Position numbers and translations under genes: made by a program | Origin: JBLMXQ01 sp050257855 | Lineage (GTDB): Bacteria > Acidobacteriota > Vicinamibacteria > Vicinamibacterales > CAVVIG01 | DNA length: 64,000 bases | Assembly: GCA_050257855.1 (NCBI GenBank) | Contig: JBLMXQ010000072.1 | Span: 1-64,000, forward strand | Direction: 5' to 3' | Notes under the pieces: model-generated | Told to the model about the DNA's origin: nothing | What the model saw: only the letters and a program-made list of their open reading frames with translations | Database searches by the model: none | Part shown: positions 7,244 to 15,468 of the stretch, one piece after another | Numbering within the stretch: the stretch's first letter is position 1 | Layout: the number at the start of each line of letters is the position of its first letter

Positions 7244-9343
7244 CTACCAGATACGCACGCGCGCCGAGGGCTCGAGGTACAGCCGCTGTCCCGGACGGAC
7301 GTCGAACGCGTCGTACCACGCATCGAGATTGCGCACCGTGTCGGCACGGTACTCCTCCGGCGCGTGATCGCTGGCCGCCAACTGCGCTCGCAGCGCGCTC
7401 TCGCGGATCTTCCGCCGCTGAGTCTGCGCGTAGGCGGTGAAGAACTCCCGGTCCTGCGCCCGTACGTAGTCCGTATCAGCCACCCGCGCGCCAAGCGTCT
7501 TGCGATAGGCGTCGAAGGCGGCGGCGAGGCCGCCGAGGTCGGCGATGTTCTCCGTGAGCGTCAGTCGGCCGTCGATGGACACGCCGGGCAGCGGGCGGTA
7601 CGCTGCGAACTGATCCACCAGCGGCTGCGCGAGACGCTGGAAGCGCTGCGTGTCCCCGGCGGTCCACCAGCGCCGCAGCCGGTGCTCCATGTCGTACTCG
7701 GCGCCCAGCACGTCGATGTAGTGCGTGAGATCGTGTCCGATGAGCGCCCCGACGGACCCGTAGGCCGCCGCGTCCGATGAGGCGTGATCGTACTTGGGTG
7801 GCTCCAGCAGCGCGGCCGCCATCACGTACGCGTTCTGCTGGAACACGAGCACCGCGCCGACCGTCTGCGGAGTGATGAGCCAGTGTTTCAGGTCGACGGG
7901 CTGGCCGAGCCGGCCGACGGCATCGCGGAACGCGCGGTCGGTGACGCGTTGCTGATTGCCCAGGGGGTCGGCCGGGTCCACTGTCAGCGAGGAGCCGTCA
8001 TCGTCCCGGCGATCGGGATACCCGATCCCGACGTACAGCGTCTGCAGCTTCGTCAGCGCGCTCGCCCTGGTGGCCGGCGCCATCCACGTCGCAGCCTCGA
8101 CCCGCCTGATGAGCGCTGCGCGGACGTTGTCGGAGATCTGCTCGACGCGCGCCTTCTGCGCCGCCGGAAAATAGCGCTCGGCGTACATCCTCCCCAGCGC
8201 ATTTCCCATGGCCGATTGCGTGGCCGCGAGCGCGCGCCCGGCGCGCGAGGGTTGCGGCGCCCCTGCCGCGGCGGCTCCGAGCGCCCGCGCCTGCTCGGCG
8301 AACGCCCGCGGCAGCACGTCCGCGAGCTCGTGAATCGCGTGAAAGCGCAGGTAGTCCTTCCAGGTGTCCAGCGGCTGCGACGCGACCTGCGCGGCCAGCC
8401 CCGTGACCGCGGACGGCTGCCAGATGACGAATTCCGACTGTGTGGAGAGACCCGCCTCGTCGAAGAAGGTGGTCCAGTCCATCCCCGGCGCCCGCCGTGC
8501 GAAGTCGGCGCGCACCCATACGTTGTCGGCATTGCGGTCGTTGGCCGACGCCTCGCGCGTGGCCTGGCACTGCGCGATCGACGTTTCCAGCGCCAGTACC
8601 GCGCTCGCGCGTTCATCAGTACGATCGAAGCCGGCGAGCGCGAGCATCTTCGCGATGTATTCGCGATACCGTGCTCGAATCGCCGCCTTCCCGGCGTCGG
8701 CGCTGACGTAGTCCTCGCGGTCCGGCAGGCCCAGCCCGCCCTGCAGCAGGAACGCGCTGTTGGTCTTCTCTCCGTGGATGCTCTGTTCCACGGCGAGCCC
8801 CAGCACGCCGGCGGACTGGTAGATGCCGAACCCAAACGGGTCGACGTCGGCGCGCATCGCGCGGGCGAGCAGGCGGGCGAGGTCCGCCTTGTCGGACGCC
8901 TTCCCGATGCGATTGAGCAGCGGCTCGAGCGGCGCGAGACCCCGGGCCTCGATTGCAGCCTCGTTCAGGTACGCGGCGTGGAAGTCCGCGACCCTGCGCG
9001 CCGTGGAGCCGGCCGGCGCCGCGCTGGCGGCGTCGAGGAGCGCCGCGATGCGGCGGCGCGCCAATTCCTCGAGCTCTTCGCGGGCGCCCCATCGCTCCCT
9101 GCCCGCCGGAATCGCGGCGGCCTCGAGCCACGCTCGGTTGGCGTAGGCGTAGAAATCGTCGCCGGGTTCGATCCCGGCGTCCACCGTGCCTTCGAGCCGC
9201 GACGAATTCCCGTTGTCCGCCGGCTGCGCAGGGAAGAGGGACATGGGCCACAACAACAGCGCCGCGAGAAGAGCCGGCAGCGCGGCAGCGGGCAGACGGC
9301 CGCCAGCCCGGCGGCGGAGAAGCGTGTTGCGGGTCTGGTCCAT
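7244..9343 (-). CDS. M13-family (neprilysin-like) metallopeptidase with altered HDxxH motif
   Basis: A 699-aa exported peptidase of the usual M13 length. Residues 1-40 are a signal peptide (RRR, then an Ala/Leu-rich core, ending FPAQPA). The N-terminal M13 domain follows (DDFYAYANRAWLEAA), then the catalytic domain with QQNAYVMAAALLEPP, H537-D538-x-x-H541 and E598 in ENIADLGGL, the third zinc ligand. In active M13 enzymes the first motif is HExxH, where Glu is the general base; here the codon is GAT (Asp). The C-terminus ends ARVRIW, similar to the family's terminal Trp. It may be an inactive or slow enzyme. Start at ATG 9343; a TTG 9 nt upstream is in frame. It is divergent from the AraC-type regulator. 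Confidence 0.9.
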   Translation of the reverse strand: MDQTRNTLLRRRAGGRLPAAALPALLAALLLWPMSLFPAQPADNGNSSRLEGTVDAGIEPGDDFYAYANRAWLEAAAIPAGRERWGAREELEELARRRIAALLDAASAAPAGSTARRVADFHAAYLNEAAIEARGLAPLEPLLNRIGKASDKADLARLLARAMRADVDPFGFGIYQSAGVLGLAVEQSIHGEKTNSAFLLQGGLGLPDREDYVSADAGKAAIRARYREYIAKMLALAGFDRTDERASAVLALETSIAQCQATREASANDRNADNVWVRADFARRAPGMDWTTFFDEAGLSTQSEFVIWQPSAVTGLAAQVASQPLDTWKDYLRFHAIHELADVLPRAFAEQARALGAAAAGAPQPSRAGRALAATQSAMGNALGRMYAERYFPAAQKARVEQISDNVRAALIRRVEAATWMAPATRASALTKLQTLYVGIGYPDRRDDDGSSLTVDPADPLGNQQRVTDRAFRDAVGRLGQPVDLKHWLITPQTVGAVLVFQQNAYVMAAALLEPPKYDHASSDAAAYGSVGALIGHDLTHYIDVLGAEYDMEHRLRRWWTAGDTQRFQRLAQPLVDQFAAYRPLPGVSIDGRLTLTENIADLGGLAAAFDAYRKTLGARVADTDYVRAQDREFFTAYAQTQRRKIRESALRAQLAASDHAPEEYRADTVRNLDAWYDAFDVRPGQRLYLEPSARVRIW

Positions 9344-9447
9344 GACAGACAACGAGAATACGGGGAGGCGGACGTATTTTCGCCGCGCGAGTCGACAACT
9401 TTGAATCAGTTTCGGACATATGCTGTGATCAGCTGCTGTCGGTTCAC

Positions 9448-10521
9448 ATGATCACGATCGCGCGCGCCCAACCCATCGACGTGCTCTTCGTCATCGTCGG
9501 GCATTCGCTGCTGCTCGACATCGCCGGGCCGGCCGAAGCCTTCCGCCTGGCCAACCTGCATCGGGAGATACGCGGGCTGCCGCCGCGTTTTCGTCCCGGC
9601 TTCGCGGGGCCGGCGGAAAGGCTGCCGACGTCGGTCGGACTGGCGCTGGGCGATCTCGCGCCGTTGCCGGAGCAGTTGAGCGAGCCGACGTGGGTCGTGG
9701 TGGTGGGTCAGCCGACGGCGCACGTGACCCGGGTCACGCCGGACGTCGCGGCCGCCGCCCGATGGTTGAGCGATCGCCTCGGCGGAGCGCTCTTCGATGC
9801 GCACACGCCGCATCGCCTGCTGACGATCTGCTCTGGGACGCTGCTCGCCGCGCGGGCGGGCGTGATCGGGACCCGCCGCTGCACGACGCACCACGAGCTG
9901 CTGCCGATGCTCCGCGCGCTGGCGCCGCAGGCCCAGGTGATCGACAACCGGGTGTTCGTGGTGGACGGGCCGCTCGCGTCGAGCGCGGGCATCACGGCGG
10001 GGATCGACCTCGCGCTGCACCTCATCGCCGAGGAGTGCGGCGAAGCGCTGGCGGCCAGCGTCGCCGAGGACATGGTCGTCTACCTGCGGCGTTCACCGCG
10101 CGACACCGAGTCGTCGCCTTTCCAGATGCACCGCCGCCACCTCCATCCGACCGTGCACCGGGTGCAGAACGCGATCGTCACGGACCCGCAGCGCGACTGG
10201 AACATGGCGTCTCTGGCCCGCATCGGCCACACCGCAGAGCGTCACCTGCTGCGGCTGTTCGTCGAGCACGCAGGCATCTCGCCGCTGCACTACCTCCGGT
10301 TGATCCGGCTGGAGCGCGCCCGCCAGTCGCTGGAACACGGCGCGACCGTCACGCGCGCCGCCGAAGTCGCCGGCTTTGCCTCCGGCCTGCAGCTGCGTCG
10401 TGCGTGGAGCCGCGAGTGGGGCGGGTCGCCGCGTGATGCGGCCCGCGCAGCCGCGCCCGGCCTTCCGGCAGCCCGCGTACCGCGCACGGCACGATCCCGG
10501 GCCGGCGGGGGGCCTTCGTAG
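9448..10521 (+). CDS. GlxA-type AraC-family regulator with DJ-1/PfpI-like N-terminal domain
   Basis: A 357-aa cytoplasmic transcription factor. Residues 8-190 form a class I glutamine-amidotransferase/DJ-1-like domain (IDVLFVIVGHSLLLDIAGPA at the start; TICSGTLLAARAG at the nucleophile elbow with a Cys; later SSAGITAGIDLALHLI), which in this family senses a small ligand. Residues 230-345 form the AraC DNA-binding domain with two helix-turn-helix units (WNMASLARIGHTAERHLLRL; VTRAAEVAGFASGLQLRRAW). It sits 104 bp from the divergent M13 peptidase gene and 1 bp from a small membrane protein gene, so control of either neighbour is possible. The target is unknown. Confidence 0.9.
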   Translation: MITIARAQPIDVLFVIVGHSLLLDIAGPAEAFRLANLHREIRGLPPRFRPGFAGPAERLPTSVGLALGDLAPLPEQLSEPTWVVVVGQPTAHVTRVTPDVAAAARWLSDRLGGALFDAHTPHRLLTICSGTLLAARAGVIGTRRCTTHHELLPMLRALAPQAQVIDNRVFVVDGPLASSAGITAGIDLALHLIAEECGEALAASVAEDMVVYLRRSPRDTESSPFQMHRRHLHPTVHRVQNAIVTDPQRDWNMASLARIGHTAERHLLRLFVEHAGISPLHYLRLIRLERARQSLEHGATVTRAAEVAGFASGLQLRRAWSREWGGSPRDAARAAAPGLPAARVPRTARSRAGGGPS

Positions 10522-10522
10522 A

Positions 10523-10915
10523 ATGCCGACACACGGCGGTGGGCTCCGGAAGACGTCGACGATCGCGCTGGCCGCTGGAGCCGCCGGCTCCGTCGCATTC
10601 TCGCTGTACGCGGGCTACCGCGTCGGGGCTCCGCTGATCCTTCAGGTCCTCTTCGCGGGATGGGTGTTCTCGCCGTTCCTTGCGCTCGGCGTCGCGCGGC
10701 TCGTGGCGAAGCGGTGGCCGCCGCCGATCGCGTCGGCGATCGACACGGCCACGCTCGTCGTTGCCGCCGCATCGGTGGCCATCTACGGAGCGGTAGCCGT
10801 CGCAGCTCCAAGACCGAAGACCGCGGTGTTCGTCATCGTCGCGCCTGCGTCATGGCTGGTCATCGCGACTGCGCTCGCGACGGCGGGGCTCATGTCCAGG
10901 AAGGTGGATCGATGA
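10523..10915 (+). CDS. small four-helix membrane protein, function unknown
   Basis: A 130-aa protein with four hydrophobic segments: TIALAAGAAGSVAFSLYAG, APLILQVLFAGWVFSPFLAL, a TATLVVAAASVAIYGAVAV stretch and FVIVAPASWLVIATALATAG. It is Ala/Val-rich with no recognised domain. The ATG lies one base after the TAG of the upstream AraC-type gene, so the two are almost certainly co-transcribed and may be coupled in translation. It is a small inner-membrane protein, possibly connected with the signal the regulator senses. That link is positional inference only. Confidence 0.65.
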   Translation: MPTHGGGLRKTSTIALAAGAAGSVAFSLYAGYRVGAPLILQVLFAGWVFSPFLALGVARLVAKRWPPPIASAIDTATLVVAAASVAIYGAVAVAAPRPKTAVFVIVAPASWLVIATALATAGLMSRKVDR

Positions 10916-11151
10916 GCAGCGCCGCGTCCCGCGCGGCAGGCTGCTGCATCGGATACCCATGGACTCCCTTTCGGTTGGACGCCGCCGAAGCGCCCGTCTG
11001 CAAACCGACCGCCACTCGCGGTGCGCCGGTCGATGCCGAATCGCTTGGGATCCCAACGGAGTGCGAGCTCGAACGCGAACCAGTCGCGCGGAATACCGCC
11101 GAAATACCAGGATATCGGCACGTTTGTCGGCGAGATCGGCGCATCCTGTGA
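10912..11151 (+). CDS. uncertain 79-aa ORF overlapping the membrane protein gene
   Basis: An ATGA junction starts a 79-aa frame (MSSAASRAAGCCIGYPW...) at the stop of the preceding gene. It has no recognisable domain, and its arginine-rich tail looks like non-coding high-GC DNA. The complementary strand of the same stretch also has an open frame (with YFGGIPRDWFAFELAL) that looks somewhat more protein-like. I cannot decide between a small gene, a decayed minus-strand gene and chance. Confidence 0.2.
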   Translation: MSSAASRAAGCCIGYPWTPFRLDAAEAPVCKPTATRGAPVDAESLGIPTECELEREPVARNTAEIPGYRHVCRRDRRIL

Positions 11152-11325
11152 TTCAGCCCGCCGATCGTCCGCGTTCATCTTCCTGCAAGCGAAAAGAGGC
11201 GTTGATCACTCCCAGCGTGGTGCAGGCAGCGATCGAAGAGGGGGATGCCGCGCGTCTGCCGGCGGCGTCCGGAGGCGCGATTTACAACGAAGACAGGCGA
11301 CGACTGAACTTGCCGCCTTCCTTGA
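10916..11325. other. largely featureless region before kinase 2
   Basis: About 410 bp with no well-supported gene; see the uncertain 79-aa frame at 10912-11151. The promoter of kinase 2 lies at its right end. Confidence 0.45.
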
Positions 11326-11354
11326 TTGACTCGTCACACCCGCAGGTCTACGAT
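11326..11354 (+). promoter_or_regulatory. sigma70-like promoter for kinase 2 (TTGACT-17-TACGAT), leaderless start
   Basis: TTGACT at 11326-11331 and TACGAT at 11349-11354 are separated by exactly 17 bp. The GTG start of the kinase is at 11363, only 8 bp after the -10 box, so transcription should begin at or within a base or two of the start codon. There is no ribosome-binding site. This fits a leaderless mRNA. Confidence 0.6.
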
Positions 11355-11362
11355 TCGGTCCA

Positions 11363-14227
11363 GTGGTCGGCCAGACGGTTTCCCATTACCGCATCCTCGA
11401 AAAGCTCGGTGGGGGCGGGATGGGTGTGGTGTACAAGGCCGAGGACACGCGGCTCCACCGATTCGTCGCCCTCAAGTTCCTGCCGGAGGAGGTCGCGGAC
11501 GACCCCCAGGCCCTGGCACGATTTCTCCGCGAAGCGCAGGCGGCGTCCGCGCTGAACCATCCCGGCATCTGCACCATCCACGACATCGGCGAGGAGAACG
11601 GCCACGCATTCATCGCGATGGAATTTCTGGAAGGGATGACGCTGAAGCACCGAATCGCAGGCCGTCCGCTGGAAGCCGCCGAGATCGTGCACCTGGGAAT
11701 CGAGATAGCGGACGCGCTCGACGCGGCTCACGCGGCCGGCATCATCCATCGCGACGTCAAACCCGCCAACATATTCGTTACCAGGAGAGGCCACGCCAAG
11801 ATTCTCGACTTCGGTCTCGCGAAGTTGAAGGCGGATCGGCCGGCTTCCGCTCTGCCGATGGAGCTCGTCGCCACCGTCGAAGGGACCGACCCCCACCTCA
11901 CGAGCCCCGGGACCACGCTGGGCACGGTGTCCTACATGTCTCCGGAACAGGCGTTGGGAAGGGAGCTGGATCAGCGGACCGATCTGTTCTCCTTCGGCGT
12001 CGTGCTGTACGAGATGGCGACCGGAGCCCTTCCGTTCCGCGGCGACACGTCGGCCGCCATTTTCGACGCGATTCTGCACAAGGCCCCCCTTGCCCCCGTG
12101 CGCCTGAACCCTGAGGTGCCGGCGGGACTCGAGAGCATCGCCAGCAAGGCGCTCGAGAAGGACCGCGATCTCCGTTACCAGCACGCCGCCGAGATGAGAG
12201 CGGATTTGCAGCGCCTCAAGCGCGACCTCGATTCGAGCGGGCGATTCCTGACCAGAGATTCTCCGGGCACGTCGGCGCCGTCGGCCGCGAACGGCGCGGC
12301 CACGGCATCCGGTCAGCCATCGAGGGCATCGATTTCGGTTGAAACGGATCCTGCGGCCGCAGGCGCGTCACGGCTCGCCGCCGCAGGTTCGTCCTCGTCG
12401 GTGGCAACCATCGCGCGACAGCACAAAGCGGCCACCGCGCTCGCGTCGCTCGCCACGGCGCTGGTCGTCGCCGCAGCGGCATACGGCGTATACGCGCTTC
12501 TCCACCGTCAAGCCGCGCTGCCGTTCCAGGCCTTTTCGATCGCGCAGCTGACCAGCAACGGCAAGCTGGTCGAGACGGCCATTTCTCCTGACGGCCGGTT
12601 TCTGCTCAGCGTGCAGACCGACCATGGCCGGCAGAGTCTCTGGCTTCGAAATATTCCGACCGGCAGCGACACCGAGGTGGTGCCGGCGTCGGAGCACGAC
12701 TTCGCATCGCTCCGGTTCTCTCCGGACGGCAATTTTCTCTATTTCAGGCAGTCGATCACCGGGGCCTTTGATCTCTTCCGGGCGCCGCTGTTGGGCGGAT
12801 CACCTGCGGTGCTCGCCCGCGATGTGGATGGCGGTCCCGAGTTCTCCCGTGACGGCAGGCACATCGTCTATTCGCGTTACAACGACCCTGAAGTGAACAA
12901 GTGGCAGTTGCTGGAGGCTGACGCCGACGGCACCGGCGAGAAGGTGCTGTGGGTCGGAGAGGTGGATGGCGGCCCGGCCGCCGAGTTGTCGTGGTCGCCG
13001 GACGGCAGACGCGTGGCGGTCTCGACCCTGACGCTCAACAGCGAGACGCTCAGCCAGATTCGGCTCTTCGACTTCGCCAGCGGGAAGCTGCAGCCGTTCG
13101 TCACGTCTTCCGACAAGCTCATCCTCAGCAACCGCTGGGCGCCGAACGGACGCTTCATCTTCGTCACGTACGTATCGCGCGGCGATCGACTGTCGGTTCG
13201 AGGACAGATCGGGCTGTACACGTTTCCCGGTGGTGTGTTTCATCCCGTCACCAACGATCTGGCCGACCACTCATCCCTGTCGCTTTCGGCAGACGGCCGG
13301 GCGATGGCCACCGTGCAGACCGAAACCTCGACGGAGATCGTGCTGGGGTCCGACCACGGGTCAGCATTTAGCGCATCCGTGCCCGGAATCGCGCCGCAGG
13401 ACACCATCCAGGGGTTCGCATGGACCGAGGATGGTCAGCTCCTCATCTCATTCGGCGACCGTCTGGTCCGACAGGGAACAGACGGAGCCAACCCCGTCAC
13501 GATCTTGAGCGATCCCGCGGCCTGGATCAGTGACCCGGCGTCGTGCGATCACGATCGCTGGATTGCCGTGAACTGGATGTTCCATGGCGAGAAACACGCC
13601 ACGCGGATCTGGCGAGTGAACGCCGATGGTTCCAACCCCGTAGCTCTCACGCCTGGCGAGTTCGGCACTCTCTGGGGTTGCTCGCCCGACGCAAAGTGGC
13701 TGTACTATTCCAAGGCGATCGAGCGCGCTGGAGTCTTTCGACTCGCCGCGAGCGGCGGTGAAGGCCAGGCCATCCCGGGCACCAGTCCCCCCGACTCACT
13801 CCTCGAGAAGGCGGCGCTTTCGCCTGACGGGAAGACGCTGGCGTTGTTCACGAATGCCTTGAGATCCGGGACCAGGACGTACTCCTACCGGATTGTCCTC
13901 GTCGGGCCGGACAACAATTTCCGAAATCTCGATCTCGATCCTGGCGTGAATCCGGTCTTCCCCAGGACGGGTCCGCCCGGCAGCTCCGCGTTCCACTTCA
14001 CCCCGGACGGAAAATCCTTGGCGTTCGTCATCGAGGAAGAGGGCGTGGATAATATCTGGAGCCAGCCCATCGACGGATCGAAGGGACGGAGGCTGACGAA
14101 CTTCAACAACTCAGAGACCATCCTGGAATTCCGCTGGTCCCCCGACGGCCAGCGTCTCGCGCTGCTCCGCGCCAATTCCGTCTCCAACGTGATCCTGCTG
14201 CGAGATACGTCGAGCACGTCTCACTGA
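11363..14227 (+). CDS. Ser/Thr protein kinase with C-terminal TolB/PD40 beta-propeller (kinase 2)
   Basis: A 954-aa membrane receptor kinase. Residues 8-275: glycine loop GGGGMGVVY (16-24), Lys38 in VALK, HRDVKPAN (129-136), DFGLA (149-153) and MSPEQ, all intact. A Ser/Ala-rich linker precedes one transmembrane helix (ALATALVVAAAAYGVYALL, about residue 365-385). The long extracytoplasmic part carries at least six PD40-type motifs (SPDGNFLYF, SRDGRHIVYS, SPDGRRVAV, SPDAKWLYY, TPDGKSLAFV, SPDGQRLALL), consistent with a beta-propeller. Start is GTG 11363, giving MVGQTVSHYRI right before the kinase domain. It shares its architecture with kinase 1 but differs strongly in sequence, so they are old paralogues and not a recent duplication. 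Confidence 0.93.
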   Translation: MVGQTVSHYRILEKLGGGGMGVVYKAEDTRLHRFVALKFLPEEVADDPQALARFLREAQAASALNHPGICTIHDIGEENGHAFIAMEFLEGMTLKHRIAGRPLEAAEIVHLGIEIADALDAAHAAGIIHRDVKPANIFVTRRGHAKILDFGLAKLKADRPASALPMELVATVEGTDPHLTSPGTTLGTVSYMSPEQALGRELDQRTDLFSFGVVLYEMATGALPFRGDTSAAIFDAILHKAPLAPVRLNPEVPAGLESIASKALEKDRDLRYQHAAEMRADLQRLKRDLDSSGRFLTRDSPGTSAPSAANGAATASGQPSRASISVETDPAAAGASRLAAAGSSSSVATIARQHKAATALASLATALVVAAAAYGVYALLHRQAALPFQAFSIAQLTSNGKLVETAISPDGRFLLSVQTDHGRQSLWLRNIPTGSDTEVVPASEHDFASLRFSPDGNFLYFRQSITGAFDLFRAPLLGGSPAVLARDVDGGPEFSRDGRHIVYSRYNDPEVNKWQLLEADADGTGEKVLWVGEVDGGPAAELSWSPDGRRVAVSTLTLNSETLSQIRLFDFASGKLQPFVTSSDKLILSNRWAPNGRFIFVTYVSRGDRLSVRGQIGLYTFPGGVFHPVTNDLADHSSLSLSADGRAMATVQTETSTEIVLGSDHGSAFSASVPGIAPQDTIQGFAWTEDGQLLISFGDRLVRQGTDGANPVTILSDPAAWISDPASCDHDRWIAVNWMFHGEKHATRIWRVNADGSNPVALTPGEFGTLWGCSPDAKWLYYSKAIERAGVFRLAASGGEGQAIPGTSPPDSLLEKAALSPDGKTLALFTNALRSGTRTYSYRIVLVGPDNNFRNLDLDPGVNPVFPRTGPPGSSAFHFTPDGKSLAFVIEEEGVDNIWSQPIDGSKGRRLTNFNNSETILEFRWSPDGQRLALLRANSVSNVILLRDTSSTSH

Positions 14228-14407
14228 AGGCCCGCGAGGGGCACACGAACGATATCGCGCAGCGAACCGTTGGCAGGCTCGGGGACCGTTCTGTCTCATG
14301 GCGTCCGCTCGTGCATCATGTCCACACGCTACTTCACGTCCTGTTCGAAAACCGAACCTAATCGAGCGGTGGCGTCGCTCCGATACGCTCTGCGAGACGA
14401 CTGGTAT

Positions 14408-15442
14408 ATGACCGACCGTTCACCTGCATCCACCGACAGGCGCCGGACCATCCTCGTGGTCGACGACGATCCGTCCGTGCGGGCGTTCTTCCACTCGCTG
14501 CTCACCAGGGCGGGCTACTCGGTCCAAGCCGTCGTCGACGGCGCAGCCGCGATCGCGAGCGTCGGCGAGACGGCGCCCGACTTCATCCTGCTGGACCTGA
14601 AATTGCCCGAACCGATCGGCGGCCTGGAAGTCTGCCGCCGGCTGCGGAACGACGCGCGCACCCGCTTGACGCCCATCGTCGTCGTGAGCGGGTTCGGCCA
14701 GCGCGAGAACCGGCTGGAGGCGATCGATGCGGGCGCCGACGACTTCCTCTCGAAGCCGGTCGACTGCGACGAGCTGCTCGCGCGCGTGCGCTCGCTGGTC
14801 CGGCTGAAGCAGTACACCGACGATCTGGATTCGGCCGCATCCATCCTGATGACCCTGGCATCGATGATCGAATCGCGCGACGGCCACAGCGAGGGTCATT
14901 GCCACCGCATGGCGAACTACGCCACGCGCCTCGGGCGAGCGCTGGGAGTCGGCGACGAAGATCTCCAGGCGCTCTACCGGGGAGGGTTTCTGCACGATCT
15001 GGGCATGCTCGCGATTCCGGACGCCGTGCTGCGAAAATCCGGCCGCCTCGAGCCCGAAGAGTACGAGCTGGTGAAGTCGCACACGACCATCGGCGACGAG
15101 CTCTGCGGCAATCTCCGGTCGCTGCACGCCGTTCGCCCGATTGTGCGACACCACCACGAGCGCCTCGACGGATCGGGTTACCCGGACGGCCTGCGGAACG
15201 ATGACGTGCCGCTGCTGGCCCAGATCGTCGGAATCGCCGACGTGTACGAGGCAATCACGACGCAGGCACCCTATCAGCGAGCGCAGTCCGGTGACCGCGC
15301 GGTGGAAGTGCTCCGCACGCACGTCGAGCGCGGCTGGCGTCGCCCCGATCTCGTGGAGACCTTCATCGCGCTGATACGGGACGAGCGGCACGGCGCCGCG
15401 ACGCCGGCGTCCAGCACGAGAACCGGCATCGCGGATTACTGA
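14408..15442 (+). CDS. response regulator with HD-GYP phosphodiesterase domain
   Basis: A 344-aa cytoplasmic protein. Residues 14-130 are a receiver domain with the acidic pair DDD (19-21), phospho-acceptor Asp63 (LLDLKLP) and Lys116 (SKPV). Residues 140-335 are an HD-GYP domain: FLHDLGMLAIPD (HD at 196-197) and HHERLDGSGYPDGL (HHE at 249-251, GYP at 257-259). Intact HD-GYP residues indicate a cyclic-di-GMP phosphodiesterase (RpfG type) switched by phosphorylation. No histidine kinase is adjacent, so it is an orphan regulator; kinase 2 upstream is of a different chemical type. The ATG at 14408 is preferred because upstream codons have no domain content. Confidence 0.93.
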   Translation: MTDRSPASTDRRRTILVVDDDPSVRAFFHSLLTRAGYSVQAVVDGAAAIASVGETAPDFILLDLKLPEPIGGLEVCRRLRNDARTRLTPIVVVSGFGQRENRLEAIDAGADDFLSKPVDCDELLARVRSLVRLKQYTDDLDSAASILMTLASMIESRDGHSEGHCHRMANYATRLGRALGVGDEDLQALYRGGFLHDLGMLAIPDAVLRKSGRLEPEEYELVKSHTTIGDELCGNLRSLHAVRPIVRHHHERLDGSGYPDGLRNDDVPLLAQIVGIADVYEAITTQAPYQRAQSGDRAVEVLRTHVERGWRRPDLVETFIALIRDERHGAATPASSTRTGIADY

Positions 15443-15468
15443 TCGCGACTCGTGGTCCCGCCCCGCGC

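Noticed and set aside
10783..11178. Possible minus-strand gene with YFGGIPRDWFAFELAL
   Set aside because: No family recognised, no ribosome-binding site, overlaps the 3' end of the small membrane protein gene; kept only as an unresolved remark.
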